Positions 1 to 12,237 of a stretch of 64,000 nt of DNA are shown here, piece by piece. The position numbers and the translations under genes were made by a program. The notes below the pieces were generated by a model. That model saw nothing but the letters and a program-made list of their open reading frames with translations, ran no database searches and was not told the DNA's origin. Positions within the stretch are counted from its first letter, which is position 1. The number at the start of each line of letters is the position of its first letter. Origin of the DNA: Bretschneidera sinensis (taxonomy: Eukaryota; Streptophyta; Magnoliopsida; Brassicales; Akaniaceae); NCBI GenBank assembly GCA_023935145.1, contig CM043705.1:21206501-21270500 (forward strand). The letters are read 5' to 3'.

Positions 1-729
1 GAGATGATCGTTGAGAGGCCGGAGGCAACTCAAGGAAGCATGAGCTCCATGGCCGGCTAGTCTCCAAGCAAGGCAAAGGGATGAATCCCTAGGTATAGTT
101 ATTCTTATCTTTCTTTATTTGATTCGGTTGTAGTAGAATTATTTTCATTAAACATTGTTATGTTTTATTCTTAATTTAATTAGTAGATTTATTATTACTC
201 CTGTGATTGCATGCTTATTTTCCATATAAGTTCAGTCATGCTTTTCTTATGTGTACCTGTTTGGGTGTGATTGAGTCTGGTAGATCTCTTTTATAGATTT
301 GTCCATTGCTGCGGTATTGTCGTTTAGATATATCGTCGTCTCTTGATAATTTATAAGTTAGGTCATGTGTGTTTGAAAGTAAAGAAGATTTTATAACAAT
401 TACATTAGGATTTATAAATGCGCTTTAATCAAATATTTTTTGATTGCCTGTTTGGGATGTTAAACTTGCAATCGAGATAAAAACAACTGAATCAAGTTAG
501 GACTAGGGCAACGAACCTAGGGAGGATTTTCGAAACCTTGTCGTTTCTTTATTATATTATTCAATCATTCACACAATTTTCATAAAATCAACAATTCAAA
601 AATCTTTTGTTTAACTTTTATCGTTCGTTTAAGGTTCACATATTTTCTTTTGTAATTAACTTGTTTCCCTGTGGAATCGACACCCCAAAGCTGTACTACA
701 ATAACCGTGTTATACTTTGGACGTAATCA
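1..729 (+). mobile_element. 3' part of an Athila-like Ty3/gypsy LTR, cut by the window edge
   Basis: The last 70 bases match the U5 end of the G1 gypsy LTRs seen elsewhere here on the other strand. They share a CCCTGTGGAATCGACACCCC stretch at about 669-688 and a GGACGTAATCA end at 719-729. Further upstream the order of short blocks is the same (a Leu/Ile-poor AT-rich run, then CTTGCAATCGAGAT near 468, then CCTAGGGAGGATT near 518), but the bases have diverged, so this is a related older family rather than a recent G1 copy. No tRNA-Asp primer site follows position 729, so this is either the downstream LTR of an element lying left of the window or a solo LTR. The true start is outside the window. 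Confidence 0.75.
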
Positions 730-2400
730 TCTCCACTAACATGGATCCAATGTGGTAGTATAGCAAGAAAATAACATTCAACAAGGTGATCAAATAATGT
801 GTTTTTTTCATTGTCAAGCATCAACATGACTCTCCGTACAACATGCCTATTAATAGGCCAGAGAAGTCATCAACAACACGGTATGTCTCAAAATACCTCG
901 AGGTTTTGACAAGGTGTCAACCACAAGACATATCCAACCAAACTTAAAACTGAAACCATGTTTTAAGTTTCCACAACATGACTCTCCATACAACATGCCT
1001 AGTAATAGGCTAGAGAAGTCATCAACAATATGATAGGTCTCCAAATATCTCGAGATTTCAACAGGATGTCAACCACGAGACATACCCAACCAAACTCAAA
1101 ACTGACACTAAGTTTTAAGTTTCTACAACATGACATGTCTTATGTTCAAATGCATTCATACATATAAGATAATACAATATGAATGAAAATATATATGATG
1201 ATCATCAATAAATATCATAATATCCAACTATCATACTCAAAACATATTAGGTTACAAAATTATATAAATCGAATAGCCAAAATATTAAAACATAAATAAC
1301 TCCCACTAACCCAGTATATCAAATGACTTTAAAAAACCCATACTGTCAACATGTTTCTTAAAAAAAAAGGGTTTCAAACCTTTGGTTAAGGAATCAACAA
1401 CCATGTTCTCCATTTTGAATGTACTCAACAACTACATTGGCATAAAGCACAGTTTTAATGGATTCTCTTTCAAGATCATTCTTAGGATGTTGACTCAAAC
1501 TCAATTTATTCCTTTTCATTATGTAAGCACTCTAAGAAAGACCAAACATACCATGAAATCTATCCCTACGAATCTCAACATCAAGAACAAATGACGTTTC
1601 ACCAAGATCTTTCATATCAAACATATTGGACAACAATTATTTTGTATCATGTAATAACCCAATATCATTACTAGGAAACAAAATATCATCCACATAAAGA
1701 ACTAAGTAAACAAATTTACTCCCACTCACCTTTTGGTATATGCATTGATCTATCTTATTCTCCTCAAAACCAATAGAAGTCACTACATCAGTATGCATTA
1801 ATTCTAGAAGATCAGAACTATGAGTTGATCCCTTATTCTTGGTTATTGTTCATAGAAAGGGAGCCTGATTCAAGAAAAGAATGCAACATAGTAGTAAAAG
1901 GGCAATAACCAACATATTCCAAAATAGAGAATCTAAGAGTATAGTTATAAACTTCTCTTTGGGCAAAGAATACAACAAACACTTAGAAACTCTACACATG
2001 AAGCATATGAAGACAATATTTCAATTTTCGAAAGAATTGTCCCATTTAGGCAGATAGACCTTCTAAACCGATCCATCATCTTCCCATAGTGTTCCATATA
2101 TTTCCACAAATTACAGCACACAACTACCCCCTTTAGATAGGTAATTGCATGATGCAATCGAAATTATCTCGCAACATGTTTTGGTGAAATCCCATGAGTA
2201 TCAATGAGTGTGCTACTTTGGCAGCTAACACCCACATAAACCCATGAAATCTCCCAAAACCAGGATAAATAGTAATGGCTTTTACAACCTCAGACGCATG
2301 CAAAATGATAGGTATGCATGTGACTATACAATAGAAGGTACTCTAAACAACATGTACCTCTACGAGTCACCAAACAATCAACAGTTGCATCCTTACTACA
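730..2400 (-). pseudogene. Decayed Ty1/copia pol relic, with reverse transcriptase
   Basis: Minus-strand translation of about 1830 down to 1380 gives reverse-transcriptase sequence. A YVDDI catalytic motif lies at 1682-1696, followed by the conserved Phe-Asp-Met-Lys-Asp-Leu-Gly stretch near 1600-1620 and an Arg-Arg-Asp-Arg segment. Copia RT shows this order. The frame is broken by stops and shifts, and no LTR pair was found around it. The flanks (730-1260 and 1830-2400) are probably the same old insertion, but I cannot identify a domain in them. It predates the other elements here. Confidence 0.6.
822..1138. repeat. Tandem duplication, 152-bp unit, two copies plus a short third
   Basis: The sequence starting CAACATGAC recurs at 822, 974 and 1126, giving two full units of 152 bp and about 12 bases of a third. 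The two units differ at scattered positions, so the duplication is old. It lies in the decayed copia relic and codes for nothing I recognise. Confidence 0.85.
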
Positions 2401-3814
2401 GGTCTTGAACGAATGAAAATATACTAAAATAATTGGATCAATAAAATGATTATTTTTTTTGTTATTTTAAAAGTAATTATCTATTTTTTTAAAATATTAC
2501 TTTCTAGAGACCAAAAGTTTCTAAAGATTATTTAATTTTCATGATTTTAAATTAACAAAATATTGAAAAAAATAGTCAACGTTGCTCCAAAAAAAGTAAA
2601 AAATAACAAAAAATATGAGACAGAGGACTAGCATTTTTAAATTATAAAGTTGTCTCATAAAGAATTCATATCTATGTAAGTACTATAACAATAACTACAT
2701 TAATTTTACTACACATGATCTCATCTCACTTTGGACACCTAATTTTTGACATTCGGACAATCGACTAGTAATAACTCGACACGTGTTAAAATTTCACTTG
2801 TAACTTACTATTTTACACTCTTAAAAAACCATTGTAACAAATACCATAGCATTGCACGTTAACTATTGAACTGAGTGTTTAACGGGGTGTCTTAAAGCGT
2901 TGTTTGTGGATAGATTTAAACAAACTTAAATCAATTTGTTTAAATCTGATCAAGACAATTTTTATTTTGAAAGAGATTTAAGCAAGTTATCTACCCCAAA
3001 CATCGTCTAAATGGGTGTCTCATATATTTTTGCTTTAGTATATATTATTGTTTAATTTTGAAGGGCAAGGTCGTAAATGCATTACTTAAACAAAGAAAGT
3101 AAAGAGGTCGCCATATGAGAATGTCCCAGGTAAGGTAACATGAATTGAAATATGGAAATGAACTGTAAGATAAGAGGGAGAAACTTCAAGTGCTTGTGAT
3201 TTGTAATCTTTCAATCCATGCATAAGTTCCATCATGATTCACATAAATGTTTAGATTCTCCACTGTAGATGAAAAAGTGAGGGGAAAATGTGATGATTCT
3301 TTTCTCTTTACTACCTCAAATTAATGAACAGTTGATGCTTCATAGTGTAACACCAAATTTGTTTTCATTTATCACTTTCATCAGTTCACCAACAAAAGTA
3401 TAACATTAAGTGGGCCAAACCAAATAGTTTGGTGGGTCATCCCTTTGATTGGACATTGCCCAAATCTTAAATATTTCACTTATATAGATATGTTGTTGCA
3501 ACAATCCCATCAACGTCCCTCTTTTCAAAGCTTTCACTCAAGATAAAGATACTCTCCCAAATGGCGGGTTAAAAATACTGTTTGGCTTAGTATTTTTTTT
3601 TATGAGTAAAAGATAAAAGTATTTCTCAAAATAACCACTTATTCATAAACACTCATATGTGGTTAATAATTTGTGGATACTTGAACGATTGATAAATGAT
3701 TATTTTAATTTAAAAATATTATTTGATATTATAATAAATAAAATTATTAATTTTAATTGATTATTGAGGTGAATGACTAAAATGAATGATAGTCTTAGAT
3801 TTTCTCTAATTCTT

Positions 3815-3819
<5 letters not shown>
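2401..3819. other. AT-rich intergenic sequence without a recognised gene
   Basis: No coding frame with family resemblance, RNA gene or LTR end could be supported here. The stretch is AT-rich with short homopolymers and frequent stops in all frames. Confidence 0.6.

Positions 3820-3860
<41 letters not shown>
3820..3860. repeat. (AT)n microsatellite
   Basis: About 20 AT units run from 3821 to 3860 and abut the left arm of the perfect inverted repeat that follows. Confidence 0.95.
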
Positions 3861-3862
<2 letters not shown>

Positions 3863-4191
3863 GTGGCAACCCTCTTTTCTGTTGGCCATGAGTTCAGCAC
3901 TACTTTTGCATGTAGAAAGATAATGTTAGCTACTTCTCAATCTAATTAAGCAACCTAATTAAAAGAGGAAAGGATGGTGTTCTATTAAAGCCATTCAAAA
4001 AGGTAAGTTAGTCTCATGGGTTAAGAAGAGAGACTAACTTACCTTTTTGAATGGCTTTAATAGAACACCATCCTTTCCTCTTTTAATTAGGTTGCTTAAT
4101 TAGATTGAGAAGTAGCTAACATTATCTTTCTACATGCAAAAGTAGTGCTGAACTCATGGCCAACAGAAAAGAGGGTTGCCACCCATATATA
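3854..4191. repeat. Perfect inverted repeat: 162-bp arms, 14-nt spacer
   Basis: Bases 3854-4015 are the exact reverse complement of 4030-4191. I compared the arms base by base and found no mismatch. The spacer is 4016-4029. The left arm begins in the (AT)n tract, and the right arm ends in TATATA before unique sequence. Transcribed RNA would fold into a fully paired hairpin. The arms carry no recognisable transposon ends, protein domain or RNA gene. Possible explanations are a foldback duplication made by template switching at the AT tract, a young foldback/MITE element, a small-RNA hairpin locus, or an assembly artefact. Confidence 0.95.
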
Positions 4192-5807
4192 AATTATCTC
4201 CATGGGATGACCGTTTGTTTGCTGTTAGGTCATGAACTTTGATGGTCTCATGTAATCTTTGTGGGAATAAAAGCCAAGTGGGCACATGTCAGGTAAGAAA
4301 GTTGGGTACTTTTTACCTGAATAACTTTTTTCTTCCTCTTGACAATTCTTCAATTTGTTTAAAATAGCTTTGAGGGTTACATTTTACTGCACTAATTGAA
4401 GACATACCCAGTCAAGGACTAGGTGCTACAAATTTTAGAGTCACGAGAAGAATTCTAATGGAACTAGGTTACTTACAATTGGAAAATGATTGCATTGAGG
4501 TATTTTACCATTTTACTTTTTATATTTAGTTTAAAGTTACGTATTTATGGTAAATTGTTAAAATAACAAAACTTATTTTTCCACTCCTATTTTTTTATTT
4601 TTCCGTCATTTTAATTTGAGACTTTAGAGGAATATGATTTAAATATAGGGGAGAAAAACAACATTTTTTTTTTCATTTTTCCCCTCTCATTTTTATCTTA
4701 CTAAAAAGTATAGAAACCCTTAATTATTGTAATGTAAAGTACTAACTAGAAACCTAATTAAACTATGATAATGTACATACATGTTTTGTTCATACAACTG
4801 ATATATAGCTTGAGCTCACTATATGATCATTCACTAAATTAAGGATTTTATGAATGAAATTTTGAACTTAATTCATTCTTCGACCATTAAAAAACCTATC
4901 TTTTTCAATTTTGTGCTTTATCGTACATATTGGGCTGGAAGCTATATATAAAAGAAACATATATCATCTTCCAACATTAAGTAGCATTTATGGGTAGATT
5001 GAATAAAATATTATGCTGAAGGACCTCACAATAATTATGGCCAACCACATGATCAAAAATTCACAATGCATGTAGCTAGCTATGTACATGGTCATGTGAA
5101 AAATCAAGGTTAGTACTTATTCGAAAGGTGAAACCCCCAGGACTTCAGGGGTTTGGCATCAGAAGTGGGCGTCCTATTTTCTTACAAAATATGTTGATAC
5201 AGAAATTTTGTGAGTGCTTACCAAGATGGAATTTATTATGTACTCAAATTTATCAGGTAATTGTAAGAAAGATTTATTGTATTAAGTGTTTTTAACTCGG
5301 TAGTAAATTGAATTAGAACGATTCACCGTATTCAGTGTTTTTTTCTCAAGTTCGCACATTATAATACAAAGTACTAGAAATAAGAATTTGATTGCTATGT
5401 TACTGCTACTCCTAGTTGTTGTACTGCTACTCCTAAATAGAAGCTTAAATTATTGTTGAATAGTGTGTATCATTAATGAAAACAGTATAATATTTATAGG
5501 AAGAAAAAATAACTACCCTTTCAAATGAAAACAAGAACTAAGTACATTTAAATTCAAATAAAGAAAATTGTCAAGTAATTAAATAATAATTGTTTCATCA
5601 TTGACTGCCATGCATCTAACCCTTTTATAATCTTAACTTGAACTCGGGATACACATATTTCAGATGAGGTCGGTGCAAAGAATTCTGACACGAGGAATGA
5701 GATTGATGCCCAAAACTTGGACAATCTCGTACTCAAAATGCACCACCTCATTAATCAATCGAGTACGAATAACTGACAAAATCAGGGTGTAAACAATACC
5801 ACCTCAT
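4192..5807. other. Intergenic sequence without a recognised gene
   Basis: AT-rich DNA with no supported coding frame. A 12-base phrase (ACTGCTACTCCT) is duplicated near 5402-5434. Nothing else was recognised. Confidence 0.55.
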
Positions 5808-7447
5808 TGTAACGATCCATCCCGGGTTGGCCACCCCCGAGACGGTGTCATCACATTTTGAAAATCCCAGCACATCACATATATGCAATAATAAAAATTT
5901 ATCAACTGCAATTATTTACATCAATCCTCAACCCTTAACAGGGGAGATACATCATTCAGATATCAACTTAAACAGTGTATACAACATAATATGCATGAAT
6001 ATTTACAAATATTTTTTTTCTCATTAGTCTGAGGATGTGGACCACGTGGCTTACAGATAATAAATCCGTCTGAATTTCAGCTCACCAACTATCTGTCCTG
6101 CCTACTACCTGAAATCATTTAACATTGAGGGATGAGCTTGACAAGCTCAGTGAATTAAATTTACTAGAAGTATTCAATTTGTATAAATAGTTTTTTAATA
6201 TTTAATCATTTATATCTCATATAACTTGATAATAGCATTCTACTATCACTACACATATTATAAGTCTCATTCTCTATCAATCTCTTCTTCTTATATATTT
6301 GTTCACCTTAAGATCATCAATTATCTCATAATTACCTCATTATGAGGTTCATAGCATATAGTCTACCATTTAGAGAGTTATTATCATTCCATACTTCCAT
6401 GTTTCTTTTCTCACTAAAACCGTTTCTCTGTGAGACTCATTCATCTATAAATAAATTTATATTAACAAAACAACATTTCAGCATTTCAGTAATAAAATTA
6501 ATATTTAAAACAGATGCAATGCATGAATTATTATTAAGGAACGTCTTCCCACATGCCAACGTGTTTTATCTTAGATCGGCTGCCTTCCCGGTTCTTTTAT
6601 TTCATTTAGATCGACCCCCTCCCAGTTCTTTTATTTCCAGCATATACTGGTTGTCACGGTTTTTCATTTAGACTGACCCCTCCCAGTTCTTTTATTTCAT
6701 GCATATACATATGAACAATGATATAAAATATGCATATGAACAATAACACAAAAACAAGCATGTATTCAGACATTTAATTTAGCTATCTTGCTTTTTCTCA
6801 AATTATTATTTGATCAAGTTCACTAAATTCTTCTCCTCATATATCATATCAATATTATCCATAGTTCGTCAAGAATTTCACTTATTACCTTTATTATTAA
6901 ATCGACTCATTATTCCAATAATATTACTTCTCATATAATAACTTCCCACATATCAATTATGCCAATCGTACCCATCAAACAATTTTTATCTATCATCAAA
7001 TCATAGGTTAATAATTTATTTAAATATTATCACTATATATTTCATATTTATCTTGATTACTTAAAGTCAATCTAACTCACCACGTAGCACTTAAAGCTAC
7101 TAGTGGATCACCTCCTTGCTTTTCCTGCTTCTCTCAGCAATTTACCCCGGTTGCTGATCGTTAACACCTGACATAATATTCATATTAAATTCTAATTTAT
7201 TCTTCAGTTCTTCCATAATTTACCATCTTTGAAAATTCCCACATTGAATTCCGGGAATTTCATGTATGCTAAATTTCAAAAATAAACTTCATGTTATTAC
7301 CTTCTGTTTTTCTTAGAGCTTTCTGTGACTCTCTATAAAATTCTTTCGTAAACCCCTTCAAAATTTTACTTTTTCAACCTTTCTTTCGGTCTCCAAGTGT
7401 TTAAAGGAAGAGAGTAATTTGAATCGTAGTGGAAGGAAAACCAAACA
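5808..7447. mobile_element. Probable Ty3/gypsy LTR relic
   Basis: The segment opens TGTAACGATCC and has a CCCCGAGACGGTG stretch at 5837-5849, a start common in plant gypsy LTRs. It also carries GATGAGCTTGACAAGCTCAG at 6132-6151, a near-palindrome I associate with the same kind of LTR. A possible CA end lies at 7446-7447, just upstream of copia A. No matching target duplication (CTCAT against GGATT), primer site or coding domain was found, so the ends are provisional. The few open frames in it, such as 6342-6671, show no family resemblance. Confidence 0.4.
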
Positions 7448-7480
7448 GGATTTGGTAAGTAATTAATAAAATAAACTAAA

Positions 7481-8554
7481 TGTAAACCCTCACCTATATT
7501 TTAATGATGACAAAACACAACTCTTATTTTACTAACAATGCTATCTAAGTGTATTAAGCGATAAAAACACACAGACAGAAGATCTAGTATAGGTTTAAGG
7601 TATTTAAACAAGTTGTAAATCTAACTTGTTCAGGTAAAAAACTTGTCTTATGGCTCCTTTTGAAAAAGCATTTTAGCAGAACTTTTCAATCAAACGTTCT
7701 TAAGTTAAAAACATTTCAAAACATGAAAGCTGGTATATTGGACAGACTATCCCCAGTCGACTGGTAAGAACCGCCCAGTCGACTGGTACCTTTAATAGCC
7801 TTAAAAATGGGATTTTTAACTTGACCCAGTCGTCTGGTACTAAGACCCAGTCGACTGGTAGTTTAAAAAATATGGCCGTTGAGACGCGAGATTTCATCAC
7901 AAATTGCACCAAAACGTACCAAATCAGTACAAAACGGTCATATTACATCAAAGCTATATAAACCCACTCTATTGAGCATTTTAAAGGAGAAGATTATACA
8001 TTCAATCAAGTTTTTACTCATTGGCATACAAAAGCTTTGAAATATTTATTGTTGAGCCATTCTTCAAGCTTTACGTTAAAAGAGAAATATTATTCAGTTG
8101 TATAAGTTTTCGTTGTTGTCTTTCCATCATTTACTTTACAGCATTTATTGTAAAGGAATTAGCTTCCGAAAGGAAGAAATTAGCTTTCGAGAGGAAGAGG
8201 TTAGCTTCCGAGAGGAAGGGATTTTGCTTCCGAGATGAAGGGATTTGTTTCCAAAAGGAAGGGATTGATTGTAAGGTTTGTGGAACACCCGTGGCGTTGC
8301 ACGACTAAGTTTCTTAGCGGATTACTTTAAGGAGGTTCCTTGAAGAGAGTGGACATAGGGTCGGAACAAATCCAATATTGTCGAACCACTATAAACTGAG
8401 TTTACATCCTCTGTTCCTTAAACTCTTTTGTTTACAGCACATTATTTGTTTACATGCTTGTGGGTTTATCTGTTTTTTATAAACTTGTGTTTAATTAGTA
8501 AAAGTTTTTAAAAACCCAATTCACCCCCCTTTTGGATTGAAACCTCAGTCCACA
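7481..8554 (+). repeat. 5' LTR of copia A
   Basis: It runs from TG to CA and aligns with 26978-28032. A TATA box (TATATAAA) lies at 7955-7962. Four copies of a 12-bp palindrome, CCAGTCGACTGG or one change from it, sit upstream in U3 at 7753, 7775, 7826 and 7847. About 50 bp present in the 3' LTR are missing near 7574, between two ACAG direct repeats. A degenerate GCTTCCGAGAGGAAG repeat lies at 8159-8265. The open frame 8021-8308 across this LTR shows no family resemblance. Confidence 0.95.
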
Positions 8555-8556
8555 AT

Positions 8557-8570
8557 TGGTATCAGAGCCA
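8557..8570 (+). other. Primer-binding site of copia A (initiator tRNA-Met type)
   Basis: TGGTATCAGAGCCA begins two bases after the CA end of the LTR. This is the usual copia primer site. Confidence 0.9.
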
Positions 8571-8609
8571 GGTTGTCAATTTTAGGCTTAATATCCTTGA
8601 GTTGATCCG

Positions 8610-8868
8610 GTGACAGCAAATAGCTATTCTGAGGAACACTTCTACACTAGGTCTCCTTTGTTCAATGGCTCCAACTATAACTATTGGAAAAGCAGGATGA
8701 AAATCTTTGTCAAAGGACAAGATTATAATCTATGGAGAGTCATTGAAGAGGGACCTAGAATTCCATCAAAGGAAATAACTATTGGAGAAAAAAATCATGC
8801 AATGCCTAAACTCAAAACTGAGTACAATGATGAGGATTGTAGAATGGTGTCTCCCAATAGTAGAGCCA
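8610..8868 (+). pseudogene. Copia A gag, N-terminal part, interrupted by G1
   Basis: The frame encodes the start of a copia capsid protein, including PLFNGSNYNYWKSRM, the conserved Gag N-terminal motif, and a Trp-Arg-Val-Ile segment. The frame breaks at 8868 where G1 begins. The five bases before the break, AGCCA, are repeated after G1 at 19522-19526, where the same reading continues. Gag packages element RNA in the virus-like particle. Confidence 0.9.
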
Positions 8869-10515
8869 TGATTACGCCCAAAACATAACGCGGTTATTAT
8901 AGTATAGTTTTGGGGTGTCGATTCCACAGGGAAACAAGTTAAGTACAAAGGAAAATGTGTGAACCTTGAAACGAACGATAAAAGTTAAACTCAAGATTTT
9001 TGAGCTTTGATGGTGAAATAATGTAAAGGAAAATTGCGTAAATGTAAATGAAATATAAATGAGAAATAACAAGGTTCCGGGAATCCTCCTTAGGTTTGTT
9101 CCCTATTTCCACTCTTGATTCAATTGATTTTATCTCGATTGCAAGTTTCAACTCCCAAACAAGCAATCGGAATATATTCAATCAAGTACATTTACAACTC
9201 TTATATAATTGCTACGAATTAATCATTGATTTCGGTTCATGCACACATGACCGATCTTAAAGATTATCAAGAAAAGAAAATATATCTTAAAAGACAATAT
9301 CGCAGTAATGGACAATCAATAAGATAAATCTACCGGAATCAATCACATCCAAGCAACCTCAATGGAGGAGAAGGATGCAATCACCGGATTAAGAGAGTCT
9401 AAAAGAAGAAGAATAAAAAGTACATCTATCACATGAACTCAAATCTTCTTACTTAATCAATGAATAATTCATAAACAATATTTAACAATAAATCCATACA
9501 ACTGAATTAAGAACAGGAAATAAGGAACAAGAAATCCCTAAAGATTCATCCCTTTCCCTTGTAAAATGATTAGTTGGCCATGGAAAACAAGGTAGAAGAA
9601 CAATAAGGATGCTCTCCCCTTGATTTGGCCATGGAGTTCAAGGTGGATGAACAACATGGATGTTCTACCCTTGATTTGCAACCAAAGAAAACTTAGAAAT
9701 AAAATGGAAGAATGCTGGATTTGGATCCCTTGAATCCTCTCTTTTTTCTCCCTTCCTTGCTTTCTCTCTTCAATATTCAGCTGCACACTCCATAAAGATA
9801 TATTTATAGAGCATGAGGGGGCTGTTTTGGTCTTGGAGAATGTCATTTGCTCGCCCTAATCTGGTCAAGAGGCGAGTGGGTCGTGCTGTGCGCCTGGGCC
9901 TGCTGTGCGTCTGGGCCTGCTGTGCTGGCCTGAACTGTTTTCACTAAAACTGCCATAACTTTCTTTAGAAAAATCCTTTTTAAGAATCGTAAAATTCTCC
10001 AGAAAATAGACTTCCGGATATTTCTAAGCATATATGGCTTATTATCTGGTTCTTCCTACATCAATACAGTTTAATCTGCAAAGATGATTTATCTGTGCGG
10101 GAAATTCTGGCAATTCAATGAAACTCCTTCAGCTTGTATGCAGAAGTGCACACACTAGTGTGCCTACCCTTAACTTGCTCCAAAGTGATGCACACACTTG
10201 TGTGCAGTCTTTTAGCTTACTTTAATTTATTACTCCAGCCTTGGTTTAGACTTTAACATCTTTGAATCATGTTTGGACATGTCTAAACCTTGGACAAAAA
10301 CGAGCACCGACACCCAAGATCTTTTGGTGCTTTAAACATGGATCGCTTTATTATCTCTTTTGTACTCAAAGCACCTGAAAATGCATCGAATTAAGTCAAT
10401 GATTTATGAATACCACTTTAGAGTTATCAACATGTAAAAGTATAATTATGACCGAGATCAACCCTAAAATGTTAACAATTAAGTATTGTTTAGATGCATT
10501 TTATGACTCTCATCA
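8869..10515 (-). repeat. 3' LTR of gypsy G1
   Basis: On the minus strand it begins TGATGAGAGTC and ends GGGCGTAATCA. A TATA box (TATAAATAT) lies at 9800-9808. U3 holds the 16-bp palindrome GCACACAAGTGTGTGC at 10190-10205, part of a module shared with copia C LTRs. Several open frames across this LTR (for example 9538-9846) recur in all G1 LTR copies only because the LTR sequence is repeated; they are not genes. Confidence 0.95.
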
Positions 10516-12237
10516 CAATCCCCAACTAGCTTATTGCTAGTCCCTAGCAATTCAAGCGAAAGGTATGAAATGAATTCTTTATTTAGAAATCAAAGCACAA
10601 TACAGCAATGCTGGCGTTAACCAAGAGCGATTCAAAAATCTATCTCAAAATCATGCATAACATACAGCACATAGAATCATTAAATATCACTCAGGTCCAA
10701 GAATAATCCAAATGTCAACCTTAAAATCGTTATCGACTCTTACCATCCATCTTACCACAATACATTAGTCCGAACACCCGGATGATTTTATGCACAACAT
10801 AGCATGAATACAAGTCTTGGCCTCTAAAAACATATTAATTTGCGTGACATCAATCACAAATCAAGCTCCATATGCTCACTTTTCAAATCACTCTCCACTA
10901 TGTAGAAAAATCACACTTCATCGGATCAATATGTCTTTAATAAGCTTGCAACGTTAGGCTAGGGTAAAGGTCAAGAAAGAATGGGAAAGTTTAAACAAAT
11001 AAAAGAACTAAGTCTCTTAATTTAAACACAACCACTTTAAGCACAAGATAACCTTACTTCAACACCCAACTCTTTCAACCATTTTTCGAGCATTTCTGGC
11101 AATAAATCACCATTTTTTTTTCTTCTTTCTTTGCCATAATTCATTTTTTCTCTTTTTTTTATTTTTTATTTTGGCATAAGACCATTCACCTCCTCTTTCA
11201 TTCTTTTGTTTTCTTTTCCACAACCCCCAACTTATCTCTTTTAATGTACTTGGGTTATGGTAGTAATATTTTCTCATATTTTCACCCTTACTCCTTTTAA
11301 GTGCTTCTCACAACATGTGTATAACTAAGTTCTTTTAAAAGAAAGGTAAGGATAAAATATTTTTAGGCTCATAAAGGTAAGTAAATGATTTATCGAAAGA
11401 AACAAGGCTCAATTTTTCTTTTCAAGAAAAAGGCTCAAATAGGTGACTAGCGATAAATATAACAAGGGTAAGTTTAAAAAGGCTCAAACGGTCCAAAAAT
11501 GGCCTATATCATATCCTAAGTAGTGTGCATTCTATGATTTTCACCTCAAGTGATTATCAAATAAGTTCTAGAGCTTGTAGAGACCGCAAAAGTATTCACA
11601 AAACAACCGCGCATAAAACTTCTCCAAATGCTTTAGACTAATCATGCAATCTTACCACAAACCAGAGTCTCAAACCAAAGAAAAATTGACACTTAATTTA
11701 TTCTCAAAGTGAAGCAAGATTTAACTTCTTCTAAATGCTATATACTATCTCGATTAAGCTCATATCATTGACATGTGAATTAACTCCAAGGCTAACACAA
11801 AACATGCTAAAAACAAACAAACATTTTTTTTTTTTACCTAACAACGAAAAGAAAGAAAGTGACACCAAGCAGTTCAATGAAAAAAAAAAAAAAAGAAATA
11901 TGTTTTCTCCACCCCCAATCTAAACATTGCATTGACCTCAATGTAAAAGAAAAAGGAAAGGAAACTCCCTATGTGGCCAAAAATGCACAGAAGCTGAAAA
12001 TTGCGTACCACCAATTGAATTGCATACCGTTCCTTTCGCTGAAATCAACTAGAAACTAAAAATTAAAATAGACTTAACACAACCAAAATTCAAAGTTAAT
12101 AAAGACTTGACAACGAAATATTAAATTTTTTTTTTTTTGAAATTTGAAGTAAACTAAAAACTAACAATTAAGATTGAATGAAAACTAACTAAAAACAGAA
12201 CAAAAATTAAAAGGAATAACGTACCTTTGTTGTGTGG
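10516..12237 (-). other. G1 region between integrase and 3' LTR: no ORF, polypurine tract at the end
   Basis: The minus strand has a purine-rich AGTTGGGGATTG immediately before the 3' LTR (10516-10527), the start site for plus-strand DNA synthesis. The other 1.7 kb has homopolymer runs and no supported reading frame. Many Athila elements carry an envelope-like gene here; none is visible. Confidence 0.75.

Noticed and set aside
7913..8308. ORF 8021-8308 with RKKLAFERKRLASERK repeats, a possible small coiled-coil protein
   Set aside because: It lies in the copia A LTR, downstream of its TATA box; the repeat is a DNA repeat of GCTTCCGAGAGGAAG and is out of frame in the 3' LTR copy.
8869..10031. 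Conserved ORFs (8872-9072, 8939-9181, 9538-9846) that recur at 17894-18868 and 36846-37760
   Set aside because: They recur because they are parts of three copies of the same LTR, not because of coding constraint; no domain is recognisable.
10516..12237. Envelope-like gene in G1
   Set aside because: No long frame, signal peptide or membrane segment is present; only small frames in homopolymer-rich DNA.
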